From NCBI GenBank assembly GCA_963840055.1, contig CAWIXM010000030.1:1-64000 (forward strand): 64,000 nt of DNA, written 5' to 3'. How positions within the stretch are numbered: the stretch's first letter is position 1; every line of letters starts with the position of its first letter. Of this stretch, positions 28,204-36,526 are shown piece after piece. Both the position numbers and the translations under genes were made by a program. This DNA comes from Rhodoplanes sp963840055. GTDB lineage: Bacteria; Pseudomonadota; Alphaproteobacteria; Rhizobiales; Xanthobacteraceae. The notes below the pieces were generated by a model, which ran no database searches, was not told the origin of the DNA, and saw nothing but the letters and a program-made list of their open reading frames with translations.

Positions 28204-29430
28204 ATGGCTGCGGACGATATGGCGCGAGGTGACGTTCAGACGCCATCTCCCGGCAATGCCGGAGAGGTGCTCGCGGCCTTCACGCGCCTCGGCCTAATTT
28301 CGTTCGGCGGGCCGATCGCGCATCTCGGCTATTTTCGCGAAGAGTTCGTAGCGCGCCGGCAATGGTTCGACGATCACGCCTACGCCGACCTCGTCGCGCT
28401 CTGCCAGTTCCTGCCCGGACCCGCTTCCAGCCAGGTCGGCATTTCGATCGGGTTGTTTCGCGCGGGCTATCTCGGCGCATTCGCGGCGTGGCTCGGCTTC
28501 ACGCTGCCGTCCGCGCTTGCGCTCGTGCTGTTTGCCTATGGCGTGAGCGCCTTGGGGGACTTGTCCGGCGTCGGCTGGATTCACGGACTGAAAGTGGCGG
28601 CGGTGGCGGTGGTGGCGCAGGCCGTGCTCGGGATGATGCGCACGCTCGCGCCGGACCGCGAGCGCGCGACCCTTGCGGTCGGAGCCGCCGCGATCGTGCT
28701 GCTCATGCCGACCGCCTGGGGACAGATCGCCGCGATCGTATTGGGCGGGCTCATCGGCGTGTGGCGATTGCGCGCCGATGCCCCGGTCAACCCCGTCTCG
28801 CTGCCGTTGAATGTGGGATACGCGGCGGCAGTGGCGTTCCTGGTGCTGTTTTTCGTGCTGCTGGTCGGCTTGCCGGTTCTCGCCGCAGCGACGCAGGCGC
28901 AAGGCGTCAAGCTGTTCGATGCGTTCTACCGCGCCGGCTCGCTGGTGTTCGGCGGTGGCCATGTGGTGTTGCCGCTATTGCAGGCTTCCGTCGTGCCGCC
29001 CGGCTGGGTCGGCAACGACACCTTCCTCGCGGGCTACGGCGCGGCGCAGGCGGTGCCCGGACCCTTATTCACCTTCGCCGCCTATCTCGGCGCAGTGATG
29101 GGCCCCCAGCCGAACGGCTGGGCGGGGGCGGCGCTGTGCCTGGTCGCGATCTTCCTGCCGTCGTTCCTGCTGTTGTTCGGCGCGCTGCCGTTTTGGGGAG
29201 AGTTTCGCCGGCGGCCGGCGGCGCAGGCGGCATTGCGGGGCGTGAACGCCGCTGTCGTCGGCTTGCTGCTCGCTGCGCTTTACAATCCGGTGTGGACCGC
29301 CGGCGTTCTCAATGCGGGAGACTTCGCGCTCGCAGCCGCGGCTTTCCTGCTGCTGCACATGTGGCGCACGCCGCCTTGGCTGGTGGTGTTGCTGTGCGCG
29401 ATGGGAGGAGCGGTCCTGGCGGGCGTTTGA
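28204..29430 (+). CDS. chrA: Chromate transporter ChrA
   Basis: 408 residues with about 10-12 hydrophobic segments and two homologous CHR halves. The first half has FTRLGLISFGGPIAHLGYFR and LVALCQFLPGPASSQVG; the second has FYRAGSLVFGGGHVVLPLLQ and GAAQAVPGPLFTFAAYLG. CHR proteins export chromate by antiport in the inner membrane. I used the ATG at 28204; one at 28219 is possible. No chrB-like regulator is adjacent. Confidence 0.92.
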   Translation: MAADDMARGDVQTPSPGNAGEVLAAFTRLGLISFGGPIAHLGYFREEFVARRQWFDDHAYADLVALCQFLPGPASSQVGISIGLFRAGYLGAFAAWLGFTLPSALALVLFAYGVSALGDLSGVGWIHGLKVAAVAVVAQAVLGMMRTLAPDRERATLAVGAAAIVLLMPTAWGQIAAIVLGGLIGVWRLRADAPVNPVSLPLNVGYAAAVAFLVLFFVLLVGLPVLAAATQAQGVKLFDAFYRAGSLVFGGGHVVLPLLQASVVPPGWVGNDTFLAGYGAAQAVPGPLFTFAAYLGAVMGPQPNGWAGAALCLVAIFLPSFLLLFGALPFWGEFRRRPAAQAALRGVNAAVVGLLLAALYNPVWTAGVLNAGDFALAAAAFLLLHMWRTPPWLVVLLCAMGGAVLAGV

Positions 29431-29513
29431 GTTTGCCGCGAGCGGGGGAAGGGGTCACGCTGCGGAAAGCTTGTGCGATGGTAAGGCGAACGCCCTATCG
29501 AGGCGGAGCAAAC

Positions 29514-30245
29514 ATGAAAGACGCGCACAAAAAGCTGACATCCAGCGCTCAGGCCTTGCCTGCGATATCGGCTTCGGCGGCGGCGACCCCACTTTCGTCG
29601 GTCGCTGCCGCGCCGGTCACCGCCATCGACATTCTGTTAGAACCCGATGCGACGATGCTAACGCGCGCGATCGCCGCAAACCAGCGCCTGCGTGAGAACT
29701 ACCCGCGAGGCTTTCCGCTCGACGCGACGCATCGACCGCATGTCACGATCTTGCACCGCTTCGTCAGGACTAGGGATCTCGGCAAGGTCTATGCGGCCGT
29801 CGGCGACCTCCTCGCTAAAGAGAATCCCTCCGACTGGAAGCTGAAGGCGTACAAATACTACTACAGTCTGTGGGAGGGCCTCGGCATTGCCGGGATCGCT
29901 ATCGAACCGACGAACGATCTCATCAGGCTCCAGCTAAGAATGATCGAAGCCGTCGCGCCGTTGTCCGTCGAGGCGGGTAGTGCGGCCGCGTTCGTCACCA
30001 CCCAGCGAGAGCCCGAGATCAATCAGGCGACGATCGACTACGTCACAGCTTTCGTCCCCACGCAGGTCGGCCAGAACTTCAGCCCGCACGTGACCATCGG
30101 CCTCGCCCACGAAGATTTCTTGCAAAAAATGCTCGACGAGAGGTTTGAGGATTTCACCTTCTCCGCAATCGGGTCGGCCGTCTACCAGCTCGGCAATTTC
30201 GGAACAGCGCGGAGGAAGCTCAAGGGTTGGGAATTGAAGCGCTGA
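29514..30245 (+). CDS. 2H phosphoesterase superfamily protein (2'-5' RNA ligase-like)
   Basis: 243 residues from the ATG at 29514 after AGGCGGAG. Two H-x-T motifs, HRPHVTILHRF and FSPHVTIGLA, are the paired catalytic signatures of 2H phosphodiesterases (LigT/CPDase group). The N-terminal 40 residues are Ala/Ser-rich and may be a weak export signal or linker. Substrate unknown; RNA or cyclic phosphates are likely. Confidence 0.8.
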   Translation: MKDAHKKLTSSAQALPAISASAAATPLSSVAAAPVTAIDILLEPDATMLTRAIAANQRLRENYPRGFPLDATHRPHVTILHRFVRTRDLGKVYAAVGDLLAKENPSDWKLKAYKYYYSLWEGLGIAGIAIEPTNDLIRLQLRMIEAVAPLSVEAGSAAAFVTTQREPEINQATIDYVTAFVPTQVGQNFSPHVTIGLAHEDFLQKMLDERFEDFTFSAIGSAVYQLGNFGTARRKLKGWELKR

Positions 30246-30315
30246 CAGCTGAGGCGAATGCCGGTGAGTTAGGTGCTCGATGCCAGATGGCTCCGGGATC
30301 GCGACGACGCGGATT

Positions 30316-32091
30316 TTACCAGCTCATCTGCTCTGCAAATCGCGTCGCGTTAGCAATGAATAGGTCGAGGAATTTCGGGCTGCTATGAGCGAAACCCGCC
30401 TTGCATAGCTTATCGCGAAAATCGCTCGATTGTAATTCGGCGACCAATATTTCGAAATTGGATGAATCCCAACCAGCTCGTCCCATGGGCATCCAAGCAC
30501 GTCGGTCGTCGGATTGTAGAAATGCTTCAAGCTCGGCCTCAGAGTGCCGTTCGAGGTGCGCCAGTGAGCCCAGAAGTTCATAACGCTCGCATAAAAGTTC
30601 ACGATCGGCGAGGAGACTCAAAAAGATACTCCCCCATTCAGTGAATCGGCTCAGTAAGTAGTCGCTGAGGGGAGTTTTGCGCTGCTCTAGGCCTTCTATG
30701 CAGTTCCAGTAGTTCTTGTCGCCACCCTTCCACGCCCACAGAAACAGACATTCGACTACGCGTTTTTGCTGCCGGCTCTCTCGCGCAAGCTCAGCGGTGA
30801 AAAGAGCATGCAGCGTCTTCCATCTCTGTGCTCGTGCCAGACCGAGACCGTAAGCGGTGAATATGAGAACGACGGGATACGACCGTAAACGGGGATAGAC
30901 AACCGTTCCAGCGCCGACCTTTTCAGCGTGCGCATAAAGCGTGCGTAAGAGATCGAGGACGAGCGGCAGTTCCGTGCCGTCGCCCCAGCGGCCCAGCACT
31001 CCAGCCATGCGGGCCAATCCCTCTGTAATTGCTTCGTAGGCTTTAACCCTTGCGCGCAAGGCAGTCTCAGTTGCGGGTCCTTGCGGCGCAAACTCAGGGC
31101 TATCCATTTGTTCAATGAGATGGTTGGCCTCTTGCGAAATCAGTTCGTCCAGTTGAATTCGGTATTCTGGTTTGCCCAGGTATCTCTTTGTGGTGTTGAC
31201 CAACAACTCGATACTTCGGGGATTTTTCTGGTGCGTTTGTTCAAGCGTTTCGACACGCTGCTGAAGAGTGCCGAAAAATGCATTAGCGTCCGGCGCCGTC
31301 ACAACCCGCCCCTTGCGATGGTCAATAAGTTCCTGGGCCGAAGCACGCAGGGTGCCTTGAGCCATCCAAAACAGGGGATAACGCCGGTTGGGCGCGCGAA
31401 GAATTGCTGCTCGCAAGGCATGATCCCATTCGCCTGACCATCCGCTCACAATCAAACCGTGCTCGTCGAAAATGCGGTCGAGCAACGCGTTGTACTCCGG
31501 CGGGTATTCACTCAATTCTTCATTGATATTGCGGATGCGCGCGTCCTTGTAATCGCCGTGAAGCTTCAGGACGTAGCAGGTACTGTGCACGATGGGCTCC
31601 GCGCCCCTCAAAGCGTCCAGGGAAGAAACAACAGTGGGTTCGATTCCGCGCTCGCGAAGTGCGTTCTCCATTAGACGATCAAAATTGGTGGTGATTATAA
31701 CGCGAATATAGCCGCCGCGGACCAAAGCAGCGATAGCGTGGTGGGCAGGCGTCGGAAGTTTTCTGCCCTGCTCCCGGTCTTCTTCTGAGGGCTCGATGTA
31801 ACTGTGCAGAATGGCGCGCCGCTCGTCAGGTGAAGTAGCCAGCTCTGCGAGAAGTGCCGAATAGTCTGGTTCGGCTCCGGTCTGGTCTTTGTACCATTTC
31901 GCCCAATCTTGCTGGTCCTTAACGCCTTTTGCGAGAGCAACGCGACGAATCAGGTCTAGGGTGATTTCCCAGCCGGTTGGGATTTCCGCGGAGCGCGAAA
32001 GCCCAGAACCGATCAAAAGGGTAAACACTCCCTTGTTCTCGTATAATGAGAACGCGAGCTGCGTCAGAGGATCGTTCGTTAACAGGCCCAT
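30316..32091 (-). CDS. SIR2-like NADase-type protein, candidate anti-phage effector
   Basis: 591 residues. The N-terminal third is a SIR2-like Rossmann domain: GSGLS (28-32), IITTNFDRLMENAL (catalytic-type N136 and D138) and LKLHGDY (H178), then LIVSGWSGEWDHAL. The rest is a helical region of about 350 residues with no recognised domain. Stand-alone SIR2 proteins of this layout often deplete NAD on phage infection. The gene is visibly AT-richer than its neighbours and sits next to IS30 copy 2 near the tRNA island, signs of transfer. No partner gene (Argonaute, HerA, TIR) is adjacent. The upstream ribosome site is weak. Confidence 0.8.
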   Translation of the reverse strand: MGLLTNDPLTQLAFSLYENKGVFTLLIGSGLSRSAEIPTGWEITLDLIRRVALAKGVKDQQDWAKWYKDQTGAEPDYSALLAELATSPDERRAILHSYIEPSEEDREQGRKLPTPAHHAIAALVRGGYIRVIITTNFDRLMENALRERGIEPTVVSSLDALRGAEPIVHSTCYVLKLHGDYKDARIRNINEELSEYPPEYNALLDRIFDEHGLIVSGWSGEWDHALRAAILRAPNRRYPLFWMAQGTLRASAQELIDHRKGRVVTAPDANAFFGTLQQRVETLEQTHQKNPRSIELLVNTTKRYLGKPEYRIQLDELISQEANHLIEQMDSPEFAPQGPATETALRARVKAYEAITEGLARMAGVLGRWGDGTELPLVLDLLRTLYAHAEKVGAGTVVYPRLRSYPVVLIFTAYGLGLARAQRWKTLHALFTAELARESRQQKRVVECLFLWAWKGGDKNYWNCIEGLEQRKTPLSDYLLSRFTEWGSIFLSLLADRELLCERYELLGSLAHLERHSEAELEAFLQSDDRRAWMPMGRAGWDSSNFEILVAELQSSDFRDKLCKAGFAHSSPKFLDLFIANATRFAEQMSW

Positions 32092-32206
32092 GGCGGTTCG
32101 CGTCGATTGATAACTTACGCCTGCAATAGTGCCCCAACAGTCCGCCTAACCGAGCGTGCTGAGCTTTCAGCTCCATCAGATAAGACTGGGTCCATAGTGC
32201 GGGCGG

Positions 32207-33195
32207 TCAAATCAAGTGAAGTGCAACGGGCAGATTTCTGGCGCTGAAGAAAATCTCGCGAGGGGTTTGGTAGCCGAGTATCTTTCTGGGGCGAGAGTTG
32301 AGTTTGTCCTCGACCCTTTGGACATCGGCATCGGACAAAATAGAGAAGTCGGAACCTTTTGGGAAGTACTGCCTGAAGAGGCCGTTAGTGTGTTCGTTGA
32401 GGCCGCGTTCCCACGAGTGATAGGGCTTGGCAAAATAGGATAGTGCCCCCAGCGAGGTTGCGATTTGGGCGTGAGAGGCGAACTCTTTTCCATTGTCGTA
32501 AGTGATTGTTTCGATTTGGTCAGCGAGCGGCAAAAGCACGCGTGCGCAGGCCTGCACGACAGAGTTCGCGTTCTTGTCCGGCAGTTTGGCGAGCTTGGTG
32601 TATTTGGAGGTTCGCTCGACGTGCGACATGACAACGCCTTTGTGATTGGCGCCGATAATCGTGTCGGCCTCCCAGTCTCCGATGCGGATTTTTGCGGCGA
32701 CAATAGGAGGCCGCTGATCGATATCGACGCGGTTCGGAATCAGCCCGCGCCCCGAATTCTTGCCCTTGCGCCTGTTGTATTTTTTGCCGCTGTGACGCAA
32801 GTGAAGATACAGCGTGCCCCCGTCTTCTTGTCTTTCCAGACATGCTGATAGATGCGCTCGTGACTGATAAAGGCGACGCCATCCTTCGCCAGACGCCCGC
32901 TGATCTGATCGGGACTCCACTGCTGTTGCGTCAGTTTTTCTTCGATCAGCTCCACCAAATCTGGCGTTATTTTGCGCGGCTTGTCCGAGGCCTCTTGGCG
33001 TCTCTGCGAGGCCTTCTCGTGCGCTTGCTTGAAGCGATAGCCGCGCGCGCCGGTGTTGCGAACAAGCTCGCGGCTGATCGTCGACGGATCGACGCCAATT
33101 TGCCGCGCGATGTGGGCTTGCGAGTGGCCGCTTTGCAAGAGCGCGTAAATCTGGCAGCGTTGTTCGCAGGTCAGATGGAGATAGCCTTCGGGCAT
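32207..33195 (-). pseudogene. IS30 transposase of copy 2, frameshifted
   Basis: Same as the copy 1 transposase, but one A is missing from the AAGAAAGACG run (copy 2 reads AAGAAGACG, at about 32830). The protein ends in the wrong frame after HVWKDKK. One further difference is Asp to Asn in KNADSVV. The catalytic domain lies after the break, so the product should be inactive. The original frame would end in flanking DNA (VALHLI, TGA at 32207-32209). Confidence 0.88.
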
Positions 33196-33407
33196 TTTTC
33201 CTCCGTGAGATGTGCTGTCCCACGCAAGGATAGTCTTCCATCTGACCGCCAGAAAAACCGGCATACACAACATGGCAAAGTCTGGCGGGAGAAAACGTCG
33301 GCCTCAAGGGTGCTCGCTGCGCTCGCATCGTCTCCGGCGACTAAAGCCCTTGACCCCGACCCTTTCCCCCGCCACTCACTCCGCCATGCCGTCTATGCTG
33401 CCCTGTT
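32218..33407 (-). mobile_element. IS30-family insertion sequence, copy 2 (inverted, damaged)
   Basis: 1190 bp, nearly identical to copy 1. The right repeat GAAGTGCAACGGGCAG is intact at 32218. At the left end identity stops at 33407, after AACAGGGCAG; the terminal GAAGTGC is absent, and DNA of the DUF2235 gene end begins. Length equals copy 1 minus 7 terminal bases and the 1-base deletion. Confidence 0.88.
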
Positions 33408-33408
33408 C

Positions 33409-34860
33409 TTATATACTTATCTTTCCAACCGTTGAAACGTCCTTATAATATTTATGCAAGGCCGGATCGTTCCGCAGCGGCTCGGGCCGGTACGGCTGCG
33501 TGACGCCGAGTTTGCGGATGGCGGGAAGCGCAATTCTCTGGAGGACGGTGGGATGGCATAAAGAGAGCAAAATATCCGGCCGCGCTTGCTCATTCCATGA
33601 CCGCCGCCAACCCGCCGGAAACCAAGTGGGATATAGATCAAGCACGCTGCAAATCTCGCAGTGCTGCATGCCCGCCGGGTCGGGAAACAAGTTGAGCTTG
33701 CTCTTGTCGATGATGAGCGGGTGCGGAATCTGCGTCGCCTGCTCCACCATCCATTGCAGCGCGATGTCGGACAGGCGCGATTCGGTTTCCGGGTAACTGC
33801 CGCCGATGTCCGAGTGATCGCCGGCAAACCAGAGCTGCACCAGCCAGTCGTCGGGCGCATCCTCCATATCAGCCTTCCGGCCCCATCCCACTCTTGCAAA
33901 GGTCGCTCGCCTTTCGTCGATGGCCTGGGCGTGCCGGGCGTACCGCACGCGCTTGTCGAGAAACCGGTCGTAATGCTTGAAACGCCACGCCGACCAGTGG
34001 CGCCGAACCATGCCCTTTTCCGGGAAATCGCGGATGACTTTCACGCGCGCGTTGTAGCTGTAGATCGCGATGATCGCGGCAAAGACGACCAACGCGATGG
34101 TCGCGGAAGTCAGAAACGGCAGACCGAACAGGAAGCTCAGCAACAATCCCGCCAGCGCCGACCCTGCCAGGACGCCAAGAACCGCCAGCGCGATGATCCC
34201 CGCCTTCTTGACTCCGGTCGCTCCCAGCGCCGCCACGGTATCGAACACGCCGATGAAGTAGGGAACGACGTCGCCGCGCTGGTTTTTCACCGGATCGTCT
34301 TCGGTATTGTATTTGATGCGGAAACGGCGGGCCTGCTCTTCCCGTTCGTCTTCGAACATTTCGCGGGGACGACCGGCGCCGTGCTCGTACACGGTGTGGA
34401 CAGCTTCGTCGGCGATGGCGCGGAGCGCTTTTCCATGGCGCGGGATCGGATTGCCGTCCGCGTCCTTGACGGGCACGCCGCACAAGTTCATGACCCCCGC
34501 GACGCTGCGCACCGTGTAGGCGCCCCGGCTGAAGCCAAAGAGATAAATGCGGTCGCCCGGTTCATAGAAACGCAGGATCGCCTCGTAGCAGTCCGCGACA
34601 TTACGGGTGAACCCGGTGCCGAAGCCCGAGCTGAGCAGCTTGCGGATCGAAGTGACGGGGTGCGACCAGAACGGGCCGCTCAGCTCCCCCGAACCGAGCC
34701 CCGGATCGTAGAACGCAATCTGCTTTGCGGGGTCGATCGGGCCGTCGGGGCCAGTGCGGGTGGCGCGGTAAAGTTTATAGACATTGGTCAACCGCTGATC
34801 CGGACGCAGGCCGCCAGCCTGCCCCGTCCCGTCGGAGAAGATCAGAATATTCTTCGCCAT
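33409..34860 (-). CDS. DUF2235 alpha/beta-hydrolase-type protein
   Basis: 483 residues. The N-terminal motif NILIFSDGTG, then the nucleophile motif YLFGFSRGAYTVRSVAGV (Ser in G-F-S-R-G) and FIGVFDTVAALG, mark the DUF2235 family, related to Tle1-type phospholipases. A hydrophobic segment of about 50 residues (GIIALAVLGVLAGSALAGLL and following) inside the domain suggests membrane attachment. WFAGDHSDIGGSY supplies the expected Asp/His region. The stop codon directly abuts the truncated IS30 end. Confidence 0.85.
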   Translation of the reverse strand: MAKNILIFSDGTGQAGGLRPDQRLTNVYKLYRATRTGPDGPIDPAKQIAFYDPGLGSGELSGPFWSHPVTSIRKLLSSGFGTGFTRNVADCYEAILRFYEPGDRIYLFGFSRGAYTVRSVAGVMNLCGVPVKDADGNPIPRHGKALRAIADEAVHTVYEHGAGRPREMFEDEREEQARRFRIKYNTEDDPVKNQRGDVVPYFIGVFDTVAALGATGVKKAGIIALAVLGVLAGSALAGLLLSFLFGLPFLTSATIALVVFAAIIAIYSYNARVKVIRDFPEKGMVRRHWSAWRFKHYDRFLDKRVRYARHAQAIDERRATFARVGWGRKADMEDAPDDWLVQLWFAGDHSDIGGSYPETESRLSDIALQWMVEQATQIPHPLIIDKSKLNLFPDPAGMQHCEICSVLDLYPTWFPAGWRRSWNEQARPDILLSLCHPTVLQRIALPAIRKLGVTQPYRPEPLRNDPALHKYYKDVSTVGKISI

Positions 34861-35000
34861 GGGAGCCCCCGCACAGGTCGACAGCGTCTACCGCCCAGAA
34901 CTCCGACCACAATAGCGGTCTTTCGGGCGCTGCGCTTTTGCGAGTTGACTCGTCGGGGAGGCGCGGATTGTTCTGCTCTTCGGGGCCGCCGATGTCGGCA

Positions 35001-35050
35001 TGGTGCGGGTGGTCGGAATCGAACCGACACTCCTTGCGGAACACGATTTT
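35001..35050 (-). repeat. tRNA-Leu 3'-end fragment (attachment-site remnant)
   Basis: Fifty bases identical to 50232-50281, covering the end of the anticodon loop, variable arm, T arm, acceptor 3' strand and CCA of tRNA-Leu. The 5' half is missing (the sequence departs at 35051), so it cannot be a functional tRNA. Confidence 0.9.
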
Positions 35051-35056
35051 TTGTGA

Positions 35057-35235
35057 TCCGAGCGATTCGAGCGCCGCGCAGTAATCTCGCCCGGCCGCCG
35101 CGAGTTCTTCCGGCGCGATCTCAAGACTAAGCCCGACTGGGTCGCCGCCGAGCACTGGAATACCGACAACCCGCATATCCATCTGCTGGTCCGAGGCAAG
35201 GCCGACGACGGCCAAAACCTCGTCATCAGCCGCGC
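35057..35235 (+). pseudogene. Relaxase (DUF3363/VirD2-like) gene fragment
   Basis: Plus-strand frame at 35057-35235: a short VISPG, then RREFFRRDLKTKPDWVAA and EHWNTDNPHIHLLVRG, then KADDGQNLVISR. The WNTDNPHIHLLVRG and ADDGQ(N/D)LVISR stretches are the conserved core of conjugative relaxases of the DUF3363 type, including metal-binding His residues. It has no start, is internally deleted and ends abruptly at about 35233 where opposite-strand sequence begins. A remnant of an integrative conjugative element or plasmid. Confidence 0.7.
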
Positions 35236-35374
35236 CCCAGCCGCGCTCGTAGATGTCGGTGACCAGGTCGTAATACCCGCTCACCATGGTCGTGTAGGCG
35301 TCCTTGCACGCGTCGACGGTGCCGTCTGCCTGCTCGTCGTGGAAGCCCCGGTAGGTCGCGACAGCCCCTCGCAC
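35234..35374 (-). pseudogene. Fragment of a sterol C24-methyltransferase-like gene
   Basis: About 47 codons: VRGAVATYRGFHDEQ, a Lys/Ala segment (DACKDAYTTM) and SGYYDLVTDIYERGWG. The YYDLVTxxYExGWG block is the hallmark N-terminal region of Erg6/SMT sterol methyltransferases. The frame then switches abruptly, exactly where the relaxase fragment meets it, so the SAM-binding domain is lost. Given the squalene-epoxidase-like and oxidosqualene-cyclase-like genes in the same island, it is likely a relic of the same pathway. Confidence 0.65.
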
Positions 35375-35384
35375 GTCCCTGCGC

Positions 35385-35507
35385 GCGTGGCCCTTCTGGG
35401 CCCCTCAAGGGCCGCGAAGTAGTTAGCTTCTGCCTCAGCTGACGGGATGTTGCCGATAGGTTCAGGTCGTCAACGGCTGTTGAGCCAGTCCACTCATTCC
35501 AGGGCAG
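35385..35507 (-). pseudogene. IS3-family transposase C-terminal remnant
   Basis: One frame reads AALE-stop-VDWLNSR-stop-RPEP and then IGNIPSAEAEANYFAALEG. The (E/W)VDWxNxRR and IGNIPPAEAEANYYAALE blocks are the end of IS3-family integrase-core transposases. Two internal stops show it is dead. It adjoins the methyltransferase fragment and probably mediated that rearrangement. Confidence 0.65.
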
Positions 35508-35613
35508 CTCAGCGCGACGGCGTCGAACGACGACCATGGCCGATAAATGGCCTCGGTCTTTCGCCGCAGGCTCTGTACCGAAGGTCACCTATCGCAGAAC
35601 CATCCGGGTTTTG

Positions 35614-35961
35614 TTACCGGTCGTCATCATCCTCGTCGTCGTCTTCATCGTCACGCTCGTCATTGTCATTGTCATCGTCATCGTCATCATCCTGGCCAAG
35701 CGGCCAGAGCAACGACGACGCCAATGTTTCGCGGACGACGATCACCACCGGCTGCGCATCGGCGCCGATCGTGCCGGATTTCACCAGTTCATGAACCGTA
35801 TCGTCGATATCTCTGACCAGCCTGCCCTGTCCTTTCCGCAGGCGCTTTATCTGTTCAGGGCTTCGTCGTCGTGCCAACTCCACGACGACGAGCTGCGCCG
35901 CGCGATCCTTTTCAGCATCGCGGCTTGAACCCTCTTCATGCGTCTTGGTCTCTGTCGACAT
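35614..35961 (-). CDS. DUF6200-like protein with poly-acidic tail
   Basis: 115 residues from the ATG at 35961 (MSTETKTHEEGSSRDAEKDR) after TTGGAG. The core AAQLVVVELARRRSPEQIKR, GQGRLVRDIDDTVHEL and AQPVVIVVRE is one copy of a small domain that I recognise as DUF6200-like. The tail is almost wholly Asp/Asn/Glu (QDDDDDDDNDNDERDDEDDD). Function unknown. It lies 23 bp downstream of the 104-residue gene, in the same direction. Confidence 0.75.
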   Translation of the reverse strand: MSTETKTHEEGSSRDAEKDRAAQLVVVELARRRSPEQIKRLRKGQGRLVRDIDDTVHELVKSGTIGADAQPVVIVVRETLASSLLWPLGQDDDDDDDNDNDERDDEDDDEDDDDR

Positions 35962-35984
35962 GTTCGCGAACTCCAACGATCCGA

Positions 35985-36299
35985 CTAGGCTTTTGGCAAA
36001 ATCTTGAAGGGGACACCCTTGCGCGCTTCGTTGTAGGCCCTACGGCTCAACTCGATGAGGGTTGTCGGGGCTTCAATTAGCCAGCCGTCTCGCCTCCTGC
36101 GGTTCGCCCTTTCGTGCCGCCGAAGGACCTCTTGGCCGAAAACGATCTGCGCGCGAACGAGCTGGCGCGCCATCCGCTCAAACGGCTCCGTGATCACGGA
36201 AACGCGGCGCCGGCTCTCCGGGTCTTTGTAGACCGTGACCAACTCCAACTCGTTGCCGTCGCGTCGAATGACCGTGACGCGTTGGAAGAGATCTCCCAT
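35985..36299 (-). CDS. Conserved 104-residue protein of unknown function
   Basis: MGDLFQRVTVIRRDGNELEL, with GAGAGGTG upstream of the ATG. Basic and soluble: a beta-rich start (VTVYKDPESRRRVS), then helices (FERMARQLVRAQIVFGQEVL, TLIELSRRAYNEAR). Rhizobial genomes often carry such a gene beside DUF6200-type proteins. No function can be assigned. The 227-bp gap upstream (36300-36526) holds no gene. Confidence 0.7.
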   Translation of the reverse strand: MGDLFQRVTVIRRDGNELELVTVYKDPESRRRVSVITEPFERMARQLVRAQIVFGQEVLRRHERANRRRRDGWLIEAPTTLIELSRRAYNEARKGVPFKILPKA

Positions 36300-36526
36300 G
36301 TGACACCTCTCTGGCGATGACGGCCGTGGGTCACATGCATTCGCTCCTGCGATCAGGCGACACGTGACCGTCTAGGTTTCAAGATTTAGGAGCAGTCCCG
36401 CACTCGACCCGTTGCGCACTCAGAAATTATAGATTGCCGCGTCGTATTAGCAAGCTTGGACGAGCGGACCGTGAAGACGCAACATCGTAGTGTCGTTCCA
36501 GGTCCGCGTCGTTGCGTCATTTATGA

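Noticed and set aside
21700..33407. A functional composite transposon formed by the two IS30 copies
   Set aside because: Copy 2 lacks a terminal repeat and has a frameshifted transposase, and the AGE-like gene continues across copy 1, so the interval is native there.
21700..33407. An inversion between the two IS30 copies
   Set aside because: The two AGE-like gene halves are collinear across copy 1 and rejoin in frame, which excludes an inversion with a breakpoint there.
35001..35050. A second tRNA-Leu gene
   Set aside because: Only the 3' half is present; the acceptor 5' strand, D arm and anticodon 5' stem are missing.
35536..35928. Plus-strand frames over the Asp-rich gene (Val/Ile- or Ser-rich)
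   Set aside because: They translate the complement of the GAT/GAC-rich tail; the minus frame has the DUF6200-like core and a ribosome site.
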